Assembly (NCBI GenBank): GCA_030141605.1
Contig: JAQGDQ010000002.1
Coordinates: forward strand, 2,212,501-2,276,500
Direction of reading: 5' to 3'
DNA length: 64,000 bases
Source: Tubiluchus corallicola
Taxonomy: Eukaryota; Priapulida; Priapulimorpha; Priapulimorphida; Tubiluchidae
Position 1 is the stretch's first letter. Every line of letters starts with the position of its first letter. The notes under the pieces were generated by a model. The model was not told where the DNA came from and did no database searches. It saw only the letters and a list, made by a program, of their open reading frames with translations. Both the position numbers and the translations under genes were made by a program. Of the stretch, positions 53,501-64,000 are shown piece after piece.

Positions 53501-56500
53501 ACAAGTGCGAACATGTGCCATGAAACACTGCCCATATTGAGTATATATCTGTCCTTACAGAACGAATTTTAATAAACTGCTGCAATATTTCTGTATAATA
53601 CCGGTGGTCTTCATTTTCAACTAGGATATTATCACCAATACATGAAGTGATAACTATTTAAATGGCCAGGTTAAGCAACACTTGGGCAGTAGTAAGCATT
53701 TAAATATTTTAATAAACTATCTTTAGATATTTAGTAAAAATAACATTTGAATCTTTTTATGTGTGTTTATATACAGGAAATTGCTTTTGAAAAGGACTAC
53801 TTTAAAACGTTGTTCTATGCTGTTTCGTTGTTGCCAATTTTTATAGATACGTGCATTATAAGTCTGGCTGGATGTTGAAAATCACATTATTAGGTTTTTT
53901 ATTAAAAGCCGGCTCCTATTGTCAAGATTTCATTTGTAGCTAGAAAGGTTTGTTGACTTCAGGAATTTCTTGATGAATCTACCTTTTTTACATCACTTTG
54001 TTGTTCATGCTAAAAATTTCTCCTCGTGTTAGAGTATCATACAGAACCATATTTGCAATGTAAATGTCTTGTTAAATTGGTGTAGTGAAGATTCATCGCC
54101 AAGTGACAGTGATATGGAAACAGACAGCAAGGAAAGGACAAGTGAGAAACAATTGCTTGAAAAACCAGAATCTACGGAGGAATATCAAAAAGAGACAACT
54201 TCGGAAGTACTTGATAAGACTGAGAAGGAAGGAGATGGAGTCGTAAAGAAGGGTAACTGCTCCAATTGTACAGCTTCTGCATTTCAACTGCACTCGACTC
54301 CGAAAGGTTCTCTGTGCAACTCCTGCTATCAATATTGGAGGTAATTTATGTCTTCGAATTCTCAAAATTTTTGCTTTATTAACAGGAGAAGTGATAATGT
54401 AGACAAAGTCTTCTATTATCCCTAGATTGTAAAGAAAAAAACTGTGCATGTACAAACATTTTGATTAATTTCAATGCATATTTACGTACTGATGCACAAC
54501 AAAATGATCTGTTTTATTATAGTTAGATTAGTTCTAGAACTTTGATCATCATCTACTAATCTTGTCGGTTAAAGAAATGGCAACCAATAGAAAAGGGACT
54601 GTAGATATTGGGATTGAAGAGGAATTATAGTCTGATTTTGTAATAATTAGGATGCATAGCCATGGGCAGACGTTTTGCCATTTTAATATGCTTTGATATG
54701 CTGTTTTGTACGTTTTATGGTTCATCCGCATACCATAGTTTAAAAATTCATTGTCCACAAAACTTAGCAAACTTGCAAAGATGGAAAAATGGAGATTAGT
54801 GGAAATTTTCATTGCTTTATTATTCGTGCTTCTGTAATAATAAACAGACATTGTCGGCCCTTATCCATTTATTACTAAATTTATCAATTGCATGTTTGTC
54901 TAAAATAATGTAGCTGTGTGTTTTGAGCATTATTATAATGATATAGCAATGTATTATAATAATATAATAATATATATATATATATATAAAGAAAAACAAT
55001 GTATATATATATACATTGTGTTTTTCTTTACAAATGATAGGCGGACAGGGCTGATGCGTTCTGTCTTTGGTGCCAGAAAATCTGAACACGCTGTGCCAAT
55101 GATGCGCCATAATCCAGTAAAGCTTCGACGCAAGCCTCCACGTGGAATGTATCTAACCAAGGAAGATCTACAGATAATGACAACAGGTCCACCTGGACAA
55201 ACCGAGGCACTGCTCCGTCAGCTAGAGAGCGAAGTTGTAGCTATGAAGACACAGGTAGATTTAGTTCCAACATAATAATCTACATATAACTTTTCACAGA
55301 ACTAATGAGCTTATCATTGTCATTATCTTTTGTACAAAATACTTTCCGTTAAGTCTTAGCATGAGTTGATTTAGCTTTTTTATTCATAGGCGCAATACAA
55401 TAAGCAAGTTATCAGTTCTCAAAAACAGAAATTATCACGTGGCATTGACCATTTACGATGTCCAGAAAGCAGCAATCGTTTCGTGCATCGTTGGACTAAT
55501 GAAGAATTACTTCTTGCTGTGCAAGGTAAGAAACAGTGTTTTGTTAATAATGCGATAGCAGAATCCTGTCTAAAAGCCAATTAAATTTTGTGTACATTAT
55601 GAAGTACGGGTTAATCCATGAAGAAATGCTCTTTCAAGATTTTTTGTTGGATCACTTTCAATTTTGTTTATAATTACTTATGACACACGTTTTAATTAAT
55701 CCAACCATAGGAAAAGAAGCCATTATGGAGCCAGAAATTGCATTCTTCTGCTTTATATTTCTCCACTATATCTATGGTTGTATTGATCAGTGCTGTGCCA
55801 TCAAAATAAGTGCTCCATTCTTCTTGCATTGTTCCATAAAGAGCAAAATGCTTTATGTTATCTTGCATTATTGTTTGAAAGAGACGGTCATTTTCTGTCG
55901 GTTTTTTTATATACTCGTCAACTAATCCAAAGAAACATGTGGTGTCCCATCCATGCATGGCATACTTAGATTCAAATGGAACTTCAAGAAACGCATTGAT
56001 GGGTACTGATGGTGCTGCTGTAGCTATGTATCTAAACACTGGTGAATTAAAGCTTTTTGTAGCTGCAGTGGTCAACACTTCATTTGGGCATGTTGCACGG
56101 ATATCTGTTGCCATGGTAGTGTATGTGTATTCTGGGTCAATTTCGTGCGGGTAAAGTACTGCTGATGAATCTACAATGGATTGTCCAAATGTCCCAAGTT
56201 TTTGAGCCACGACATCCTCGTATTTGGACCAGTTCCAAGTATCTATATCAAGTTGGCTTGGAAAAAAGTCTGTTTCCTGCGCCATAGTTCCTATAAGTAT
56301 TGGTACATCTGGAAATGTTTTGTGTGTCCATTCAGCTTCTTTTGCCCATGTGTCAAATGGTGCTGCAGGTAAAAAGTCACCATCTACAATTGCAACAGCA
56401 CCATTAAATTTTCCTTTCACAGGAAGATCAGTAAGATCATACATTCCCCAATTAGGCCATATATCCATGGGAATCGCCTTCAGGATCTCTTCTGGTGTTT

Positions 56501-59500
56501 TTTCATATAGACATCCAACATCAGTGCAACCACTTCTTGCAAGAAATACCTTGTTATCTCTAGATGCATCTGCCAAAGTTTTGTTTAACACTGGTGAGGT
56601 GCTGCTTAACCACGCTCTTTGGAATAATCCTTTTGCTAAAGGAGAACCTAGAAGAGCAAAAATTGATGTTCCACCAGAACTCTGGCCAAATATAGTTACT
56701 AAATTGGGATCGCCTCCGAAATTGATTATGTTGTCTTGGACCCATTTCAGTGCTTGTAACTGGTCGTAGAAACCGTAATTACCTGAAATAAAATTCAAAT
56801 TTGTCATAATGCAGTACTCCGTTTGATTGATAGTGCTGTTAATGTTTGGCAAAATGTTACTGTTTATAATACAGCTATATAATCCTTGGCATTTTTTTGT
56901 GTTGCTAATACAAGTTTATAATCCTCGGCATAATGTTAACAGTCTGTAAGAAAAGAATTTGTTCATGAAAACAGTTTTTAATCTGTATGTGACCCTAGAC
57001 ATAGCTTGTAATCATACTTGACACATTTCTGGTCTGAATACAGCCAAACAATATCTCAGTGATTGAGCTTATTAAAACTACCTTGACAGCATTCAGCGTA
57101 TACACTAATACCATATAGACGTAATATTTAAAATCTAATGAAACAGTGCACACAATTTACACGATTATCGTCTTACAATTGCCATGTAAATGTACAGCAT
57201 TTAAAGTATATGTATTAATAAATGTGGACTATCTATGCTTTTTGTGTGCAAGTCACATCCAAGTTGCTTTAAGCTGAGGTGATAAAAATTTAGAGTCATA
57301 CATATTATTGGTTTACAGCACTTGTTTATTTATTTACTCATTTTTTGGTTATTCAAAAATGCACGTTTTGAAGCAGCTTTTGACTTTTCCTTCAATGTCA
57401 GTTGCAAATATTTTTGTGCTGTAATCAGGTAGAAAGATTAAATTAATATTCATCTTTTGTTTGACATTTAAAGCCAGCATTTGAGAGAAACAATACTATA
57501 TTGTATGCCTTAGTAGGTGCTAGGTACAGTCAATGTTATCTTATCATATAATGTTAAATTGTAACATCTGAATAATGCTAAAATGGAAGATTATAATTAA
57601 CATTTATAGAAAAGCCAAAGAACGGAAAAAACTGTGCTACTTTTTATCACTCTGTTAGAAATTTAAGTTGCAGAATACACAATTTGAGAACCAAAAACGT
57701 TATTTAGGTTAATTCTTCTCATATTCGCGTGTATAAGTTTTAAAGAGCTGTTACCCTTTTGAAGACAAGTTACTGCAGGTAATACTACCTAATATGTATC
57801 TTCAAATACTGTCACGTTATAGGTATGTGTGACGCGAAAAAGTATATAATGAAAATTACAGGTCTCTAAAAAAATGAATCTTCCTGCATTATATGTTGTA
57901 CCCTTAGAAGCTTATGCAGGTATGTTTTTAATGATAAAATTTTGTCTTACTATTTTTAAATTTGTGTGGTAACAATAGCAAGGCTTGTGGATTTTTACCT
58001 GATTTTCCATTTGGTGAATTTCTTGAAAGTATTTCGAGTGCCATGAACCCAAAAGCATTCACACGGTAGTTAATACATACGAATACAACGTTCATACTTT
58101 TTGCAAGGGCTGGACTTGGTGAACCTCCCCGTGCTGTACCATTGTAGAACATTAGGTTACCGCCGTGGATCCAAAACAATACTGGTAGCTTTGCATTTTT
58201 GTTTAATGTAGGTGTGTATATTGTCATAAACAAACAGTCCTCACTGCCTTGAACTGCATTAGTTATTGGGTCCAACTGTGAACATTCATTTCCAAATTCT
58301 GTAGCTGGAAATGTCCCTTGCCAACATGTTTTGGCATTTAAGGATTCTGTTTTCTGCCATCTTAAGTTCCCAACTGGTGGCTTCGCGTATGGTATACCTT
58401 TGAAAGAGAACACTTCTTTCGTGATCTTGCCAACAATATTTCCACAAGGTTTTGTGTTAACAATAGCCTCACTGCTTAATGTTATTTTACGGCACTCGTC
58501 TTGTGTGTCACTTTTATGGCAAAATTCTTCATCAGCTGTTCCCAAAGCACTCCGGGCAATAATAAGCACAAGAAGTACAAGTTCCATGCTATATTATAAA
58601 GCGAAGATTCTCAACAAATGCAACTTGTGTATGGTATTTAAATGCTAAATATCACAATGTTCACAAACCATGTATCAACTAACATAGAACACTTTGCCTA
58701 GCAATACACAGTTGTTATTTACAGTTCACGGATGGCCGATAACATCTTGATCTTCAACTTATTTACTTTGCATGACTTGTTTATGCCACAGTACAATACT
58801 ACTGATTAAAGCAGTCAGGAAACAGAGTCAGGGTCATCTCCATTTAATCCTAAATAACAAGAAAATGCGTAATGCTGAATAGCAGTGTGGCTTTGTTTTT
58901 TATAGTCGTTAAGTATAATTGTTTTTATATTACTCATTTACAAATTTGACTTGCAAACTAGAATAAATACTAGAGGGCAATCTTAATGTTCTGTGACAAT
59001 TTCAGTAGAACAAAGATTTGAAAGCTGTTTTAAGGTTGTCCGAGAGGGGCACTGAAAAGACTGTGCTATCCTCTTCAAAATGTTAGCAACTTTTGTAGGG
59101 AGCAAAATGGTCAATGGGGCCAAACTTCAAAAATGCACGAATTCTAACAAAATGGATGTCAAATTATTCGTCTTGTCACACTGAGTAAAAAATATATAGT
59201 TTGACCTAATTGTGATCTTTCGTTGGATTACTATGACAGCAAATTTGATATGCTCTATCTGCTTCCGGTCAGAGGTCAAATTTTTTCATAAGATTAGGAT
59301 TAATCAGTTTCAACAAAAAAAAATCACTATTACAGGTAAGAATACATAATTGTACTTTGATATCTAAGTTGTTCACAGTTTGTATGAGCTCTACTCATAG
59401 TCACAGTCTGTAATCAGACAAGTCATCGTAGTTACCAGCATCCGAATTGGTGTTCAATTCATGAGTGTTGTCGGCTACTGTTTCAGTTAAGTTTGAAAGA

Positions 59501-61977
59501 CATGTAGGCAGAGCAGGCTGTATGTAGTGTACAGGTGCACATTTTCCGTCTTTTATACACAAGCCATTTTTAATGATGGTAGAGGAGCATCTGGATTCTT
59601 AAGTTCAAAAGGATGAAGACTTGGTAGCTGGCTCTGGTTACCTTGATGTTGTGGGAAAACAGAGGTATTCTTAGGGCAGATTTTTTTCAAGTGCACTGGC
59701 ATGCCTCAAAGACCCTTGCAAAGGCCACAAGGAAAATTCCATTGAAGACTCAAGACTCTATAACAGAATGAGCCAGGGTACAAGATCTGGATAAATTCAC
59801 GAGTGACTTTTTGAGTGTGACCCTTTTGGCAAAGCTAGGCCAATATTGAAATCTCTTCAGTCAGATATGGTGTCATCTGATCTATTTATTCATGAGTTTG
59901 AACACTGCACACAAGGATGGTTAGTCTCTAGTTCAGTCATTCTTCAAAGAGAGGTTGTTCTCTAATGTTAAAAACTTTGAGGCACAATCCGCAGTAAGTC
60001 ATGCTATAGCTTTAGCAAGCCATCCATTTGAATTGATGCATCCCAAGCAAAAGTAGCAAAGACTGATGCAATGATGAATAAAGTTATGACACAAGTTCTC
60101 TCTCGCTCAGAAATGTGAGGATACGTTTAAGATTAAGTGATGTGAGCCGCTGATGAATGCTTCAACATTAAATGTGAGCAGAACAATACGAAAAGTGGAT
60201 TTAAACAAGAAAACTTGAAACTGTGCATGTACTTCTGAGAACTTACAATAACCATCTTGAAAATTTAAGAAAGTCAACTTAACACAAGAAAATTTTTTGA
60301 AAAGCAAGTTTAATAACTTGTTTTCTTGGATAAATTTAATAGTCTATAACAAAATAAACTCAGAGTAATTTTTCAGTTAGAAATATTATTAGAAAAATTT
60401 GAATAAAAATTTGCTACGTAAACTAGTCTCATACCGACTTTTACCAATTTAAAAGTAAGAATTGTCTTTTTACCAATACGTGTATTTCTAACAGTAGTGT
60501 TTGTGATTTAAATGGCTTGGATAATAGAACTTGCCTAAAAATTTGGAATACCTCTTAATTTTATTGTTATAATTAAGTAATCCTGTTAATGTTGTATATT
60601 TGATCGAAATTCATTTTGCAAAGACTAGAAATTTTGGTTATATATGTGAAAGGCTGTTCCACAAATGTAACTAAAGATCCACACAACAAATTAATGTATT
60701 TATTACGAAATATATAAATTTTGTATATCATTCTTTATACTGCTATTAGCAGCTATTGTATTTTATTTCAGGCGTTCGCAGATATGGCAAAAATTTTCGA
60801 GCCATTGCAGAAACTATTGGAAATAAAAGCGAAGCACACGTACGTAATTTCTTTGTCAACTATGGCAGGCGCTATAATTTAGATGAAGTTTTACAAGAGT
60901 ACGAGGCAGAATATGGACCAACAGAGAAGAGTGATGGTTTGGAAGAAGACACAGATGGAAAAGCAACAGAAAAGGTACTTAAATGGTTTTATGATGCTGT
61001 ACAATCATGTCAACATTTTTTCTTTCAAACATTTTCCAAAGACATTACATAACCTTTATGTAATTCTAGGATGAAAAAATGGAAGTAGAGACAGCACAGA
61101 CTACCATCACGCCAACACCAACATCAGCTGCTACTGTTGTCACAACCACCATTCAAGAGGACAAACCTAAGGACACACCGCCAATTACTACTCCTTCGGC
61201 ACCTCCACCTCTTAAACCGAGTCAACCCGCAAATGTGAAAACTGGACCGCCACCTCTTCAACAAACTCAGCAACAGCCACGTCAACATCACCACCATCAT
61301 CATCATGGTCATCACCATCATCATCATGCACGGTAGGTATTGTGGCTAAGATGATGGTTTAAAGACTAAGCCTTTAGTCAAGTCTCTTGTAATTTAAAAG
61401 CCTCATATTATTAATAATTTGCTAGGAAAATATCTTGACAGTATTTTTTAATACAACCCCAGTTCAAAATGCTCTAAATTTTGAGGGTTTGTGAAAGCTT
61501 TATGCATCTATATTACAGTTATAATAGTTTACTGTAAACACTCAATGATAGACTATAACTCGTTACTGAAGCTGTCAATCCTTTGCCATAATATCTTGAA
61601 AAGTGCTTAAGGTTTAACACTGTTGCTATATGTCATGATATGTGATTGACTGAATCTATCACTGACCGAATGGCTCAGTAACAGCCATTTGTTACCCCTT
61701 ACATGCTCTTACCATAGCCAGATTTCTTGCACCCACCCTATTGTACATAGGTACTTTGTTTTTTATCTAGTTCTTAGAAGGTGTTTACAACCAGATACTA
61801 TCAATTGCCTAAGCTGGTACAGTTACCTGAGCTGGGTGCCAGAGCTGTCGTATTAGTTGATGTTTTTATTGTTTTTATTTCAGCATGCATTTATTACCAC
61901 CACGATTACAACAACCACCGCCATTGGTGAAGCCAGCAAATGAAACCACTGTTCCTACTTCGGAATCAACACAGTAA
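44532..61977 (+). CDS. RCOR: REST corepressor (CoREST), LSD1/HDAC scaffold
   Basis: Twelve exons: 44532-44640, 45633-45689, 46296-46367, 47648-47700, 48455-48616, 50531-50649, 54086-54340, 55041-55254, 55390-55525, 60772-60974, 61070-61332, 61884-61977; 578 residues, all GT-AG with joined phases. ELM2 (about 40-105) reads [41 protein letters not shown]1 (about 120-175) has [20 protein letters not shown] and [14 protein letters not shown]. An acidic linker leads to a four-cysteine finger (Cys249, Cys252, Cys268, Cys271). [17 protein letters not shown] opens the LSD1-binding coiled coil. SANT2 (about 380-435) reads [20 protein letters not shown] to [10 protein letters not shown]. The tail is Pro/Thr-rich with a 13-His cluster. 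RCOR proteins tether LSD1 and HDAC1/2 to chromatin. The ATG starts MVDR after a Ser/Asp-rich N-terminus. The finger and His tail are not in human RCOR1 as I know it. The ninth intron hosts an antisense esterase gene. Confidence 0.96.
45454..45545. repeat. GTG/GTTGTG-rich low-complexity stretch
   Basis: Irregular GTGTGG, TGGTGTTG and GGTATGG repeats about 90 bp before RCOR exon 2. A complementary CAC-rich stretch lies at 51925-52020 in a later intron of the same gene. Confidence 0.8.
46678..47393. mobile_element. PiggyBac-like MITE flanked by TTAA
   Basis: TTAA at 46674-46677 and 47394-47397 flanks inverted ends CCACTTCACTGCC and GGCAGTGAAGTGG (13 bp perfect, then diverged with TATTCC and CTGGC shared). 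TTAA target sites are diagnostic of the piggyBac superfamily. It is 716 bp and non-coding, in RCOR intron 3. Confidence 0.88.
49057..49085. repeat. TA dinucleotide repeat
   Basis: About 14 TA units in RCOR intron 5. Confidence 0.85.
49898..50010. repeat. GA-rich microsatellite
   Basis: GAGAGAAAG, GGGAGAGAG and GATAGATA units ending in (GA)10 at about 49990-50009, RCOR intron 5. Confidence 0.85.
51323..51398. repeat. Short hairpin-type inverted repeat
   Basis: GCTTGATA and TTGGCCAATTACC on the left face GGTAATTACCTAATTGGCC and TATCAAGC on the right. The 76-bp unit can fold on itself and resembles a minimal foldback MITE in RCOR intron 6. Confidence 0.7.
51783..51920 (+). repeat. Dispersed repeat, copy 1
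   Basis: Shares ATTCGAAAAA(C/T)AAAC, CACTAGATCGAGA, CTTTCGTTTGATATA and TTGGAG(A/C)TGTAG in the same order and spacing with copy 2 at about 53131-53254. A CAC-rich low-complexity run follows it. Confidence 0.7.
52214..52622. mobile_element. hAT-like MITE with intact 8-bp target duplication
   Basis: The left end TAGTGTTGCTCCGGATA and the reverse complement of the right end TAGTGCTGCTCTGGATA differ at two positions. The 8-mer CATTCCAC occurs directly on both sides (52206-52213 and 52623-52630). An 8-bp duplication is the hAT superfamily signature. It is 409 bp and non-coding, in RCOR intron 6. Confidence 0.92.
53131..53254 (+). repeat. Dispersed repeat, copy 2
   Basis: Second copy of the repeat at 51783-51920, about 1.35 kb downstream in the same intron. 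A G/C-richer block (52940-53130) with AAACGGCCGAAAAATGG precedes it and may belong to the same element. Confidence 0.7.
54986..55031. repeat. AT-rich hairpin before RCOR exon 8
   Basis: TAAAGAAAAACAATGTATATA faces TATATACATTGTGTTTTTCTTTA in inverse orientation with a two-base difference, so the stem ends about ten bases before the exon 8 splice acceptor (AG at 55039-55040). The right arm supplies the pyrimidine tract of that acceptor. Confidence 0.75.
55692..58587 (-). CDS. Secreted carboxylesterase/cholinesterase-family hydrolase, nested in RCOR
   Basis: Two exons on the minus strand, 58587-57999 and 56782-55692, joined in phase to 559 residues, the usual length for the type B carboxylesterase family. 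[16 protein letters not shown] is a signal peptide. Family marks are [30 protein letters not shown], the oxyanion-hole HGG in WIHGGN, and [19 protein letters not shown]. The nucleophile elbow is GQSSGG with Ser231; the other likely triad members are Glu366 ([10 protein letters not shown]) and His473 ([11 protein letters not shown]), so the enzyme appears catalytically intact. It hydrolyses carboxylic esters, probably outside the cell or in the secretory path; the substrate is unknown. Invertebrate crystal-protein/cAMP-regulated D2-like esterases are the closest group I can name. The whole gene lies antisense in the 5.2-kb ninth RCOR intron, and its stop codon is 167 bp from RCOR exon 9. Confidence 0.93.
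58588..60771. other. Rest of RCOR intron 9, esterase 5' flank
   Basis: No exon is recognised. TTTAAATA-like sequence near 58640 on the minus strand could serve the esterase promoter. The stretch 59400-60100 is less AT-rich than its surroundings and may be a decayed element, but no frame survives. Confidence 0.35.
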
Positions 61978-62305
61978 CTCATGTCAGTCATTACTAACAT
62001 AAATGGTTTCATCCGCTTTAAATGGCAGAAATATGGGCTGTAATGGCTTTTGCAACAGTGCGAACAATGGTCAACAAATGTTTGTCAGTGAAATGGATGA
62101 AGTGGCATAAATTTTGATGGGTTTTTGAAATATAACTGTGTAAATATAGGTAACTCAAATAATAAGGATATGGTTAGCAAAATGTATTTTTGCACAGGAA
62201 TTCGAATGCCTAGATTCTAGAAGCAACGGCTTGCTTTCACACTAGTGATTTCAACGGAGTTATTAGGCATTTTGGGAATATAATTTCTCTTAACATTTTA
62301 GAGGA

Positions 62306-63494
62306 TAGTGGGGTGGTTAAGGTCGTATATTGAAAGAATTGTGCATTTAATGACTAAAGCATGTAATTTTCTCCAGAGTTTTGATAGACCATGAAGTTTA
62401 TTTTCAGATGTGGAGGCATTTCAGATTTCACCTCTGGGACTAGGTAAAGGGCAAAGATTTTCAGGCTGTTAAATTTTCTTTCTTACTTTTTCACAGACAT
62501 AGTGGAAATTGCCACCATTAATATTCTGTTTGTACAGTCTTATTGCACATATATTATATATAACTGCTGTACATAATGTCTCAAGAAAGGGAAACATTAA
62601 AAAATTACAACAAAATAAATTTTAGCCAACCTTTGAGCTCATGGGTCGTTGTCAGTCATTGGCGGTGGCGGCATTAGCATGTGCACGAGGTTGTTCAGAA
62701 CTGGTTAAATATAGCTTGGCCAAAACTCATGCCAGTATTTGTCATATTTTCTTGTACTAAAACTAAGTATTTGTGGTCAAAAGGTCAAACGTCAAGGTCA
62801 CAGGTCAAGTTTTCAAGAAATCTTTTTTTATGCTAAATCAACTTGGAATTAATCAATTCAAGCTGCACATAGGAATTACTCGTTACTGACGTCTCACACT
62901 TATGGAATGTGGGTATTGAAGGTCAAAGATCAAGGCCACAGGTCAAAGTTATTTGCAAATCAGTGTTAATCATGGCTGTAGAGTGTGCATTGTCCCGAAA
63001 CAAAGGCAACAGTGCATTAAAGGCTGCAGGAGGGATCTGCAAGCTTTCTACTTGCTAAGATACCACCACTATTAGAATCCTTTTAAAAGCACAACCCAGG
63101 ATTGCAGGGAATATGCCGTAATACGTAAAAACATACCATAATGTTAATGTATATTTGACAAGTTTATATGAATATTTATGCCCAAATATTAAATACAGAC
63201 AGGTTAGATAAAGGTGTCCTCTATACCTGAAAATCAACACAAATACTTTGTTTAGCATCTTCAATATAAACAAACGGGTAATTCTGGCAAAGAGATACAT
63301 GGTTACAATGACGAATGATGATGAAAATACTGAAAAAAATGCGATCATGAGCTCAGTGACCTTTCAAGGTCACCACAGGTCAGACAAAAAATGCCTCCAC
63401 ATCTGAAATAAAACCTGGGGTATGAAGATTATATGCTGAAACTTTTGCGCTTTAGTCATTAAATGCACACTTGTTTGGCTTATCAGCCCCACTA
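62306..63494. mobile_element. Inverted-repeat DNA transposon remnant downstream of RCOR
   Basis: Arms at about 62306-62420 and 63388-63494 are inverted copies sharing TAGTGGGG, TGCATTTAATGACTAAAGC and TTTCAGATGTGGAGGCATT. The ends GTGGGG...CCCCAC are each bordered by TA, which would fit a TA-duplicating element. The interior carries AGGTCA clusters, including AGGTCA-C-AGGTCA at 62795-62807. Confidence 0.75.
62614..62619 (+). terminator. Candidate RCOR poly(A) signal
   Basis: AATAAA, 637 bp after the RCOR stop and the first such hexamer I see downstream. It lies inside the inverted-repeat element, so the transcript end may be borrowed from a transposon. Confidence 0.35.
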
Positions 63495-63541
63495 AGACAA
63501 CTGTTTTCGTTATGAAATAATTAACATGTGTATCTATTTAG

Positions 63542-63812
63542 CATATCGAGGGTGGCTGGGCAGTTAATACCCACCTATCATGTTTGGAAAAGCATAAAAT
63601 GTTCTCGTTACATAAAAGCCGCTCGTAAAAGGAATGTTGCTAAAGCTTGCTGGTTTGGGTTAGTGATTAGCTTCACTTGGAGACTTGCTGTTGACATGGG
63701 TATTGCTACAAGCACAAAATATTTGAAGATAGTATCTAGAACAGAGTTACCTAAACTCGGTTATGGAAGCAGTTCTAGAAGCTCTTCACCTGCATCAACT
63801 TGGAATTGCTAA
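63542..63812 (+). CDS. Unassigned terminal-exon-like ORF
   Basis: After a good acceptor (TGTGTATCTATTTAG, AG at 63540-63541) a frame of about 90 codons runs to TAA or TGA-free end at 63812. It contains a basic stretch (KAARKRNVAKA), one moderately hydrophobic segment (WFGLVISFTWRLAVDMGI) and a Ser-rich end (GYGSSSRSSSPASTWNC). There is no ATG near its 5' end, so if real it is the last exon of a gene or an alternative last exon. I do not recognise the family, and no donor exon for it is evident between RCOR and here. Confidence 0.3.
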
Positions 63813-64000
63813 CAAACTTTTAAATGGACCAGCAATGGATTTTTTTTGTTTTGGATTAAATGTTTTTGTAACATTTTGTAGGCAAATGTAAAAAATATTG
63901 TGCCCACTTAAGTTTTGCTTGCTAAGAAGTGGTACTGCACAAGCTCATTGAAGGTTTTCTGAATGCACTTTACTCTAAACACTTCACAGTCTGGGGTAAA

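Noticed and set aside
56224-56769. 181-codon plus-strand frame
   Set aside because: Antisense shadow of the esterase second exon, whose family motifs are clear on the minus strand.
59400-60110. Possible decayed gene in RCOR intron 9
   Set aside because: Composition differs from the surroundings, but every frame is broken and I could not match a family.
61124-61327. Met/Val-rich minus-strand frame
   Set aside because: Antisense of the His/Pro-rich RCOR exon 11.

Overview
The window is animal nuclear DNA. It is AT-rich and its genes are split by GT-AG introns of about 0.1 to 5 kb. Six protein-coding loci can be modelled and several repeat families are present. Bilaterian-type FOS, RCOR/CoREST and TRAPPC13 genes, a tandem pair of Dispatched-like genes, modest introns and dense small transposons suggest a marine invertebrate. 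A deuterostome such as a tunicate is possible, but nothing here fixes the species.

Layout: 1-1080 is the 3' end of a LINE with a (TAA)n tail. 1283-5941 (+) holds the last five exons of a Dispatched/Patched-family membrane protein gene; its 5' part lies before the window. 8449-17837 (+) is a complete ten-exon paralogue, and the five exons shared by the two genes have identical intron phases, so they are tandem duplicates. 19547-29131 (-) is a complete ten-exon TRAPPC13 gene (TRAPP vesicle-tethering complex), convergent with the previous gene; its first intron carries a perfect 160-bp palindrome. 29132-34994 is mostly non-coding, with one unexplained 157-codon ORF. 34995-39713 (-) is a four-exon FOS/FRA bZIP gene with a 108-bp exon 3 for the basic region. 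39714-44531 holds a degenerate tandem array, a TA-flanked DNA transposon with a solo LTR inside it, and LINE debris. 44532-61977 (+) is a twelve-exon REST corepressor (RCOR/CoREST) gene with ELM2, SANT, a four-cysteine GATA-like finger, a coiled coil, a second SANT and a Pro/Thr/His-rich tail. A two-exon secreted carboxylesterase gene (55692-58587, -) is nested antisense in its ninth intron. After it come an inverted-repeat element (62306-63494) and an unassigned exon-like ORF (63542-63812).

The genes are not an operon and share no pathway. FOS (AP-1 transcription factor) and RCOR (scaffold joining LSD1 and HDAC1/2) are divergently arranged nuclear regulators. TRAPPC13 acts in membrane traffic, and the Dispatched-like proteins are proton or sodium-driven RND-type transporters of lipid-modified ligands or sterols. 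The most distinctive content is in the introns: three non-autonomous DNA transposons with intact target-site duplications (TTAA piggyBac-like, TA pogo-like, 8-bp hAT-like), a large foldback in a FOS intron, and the perfect palindrome in TRAPPC13.
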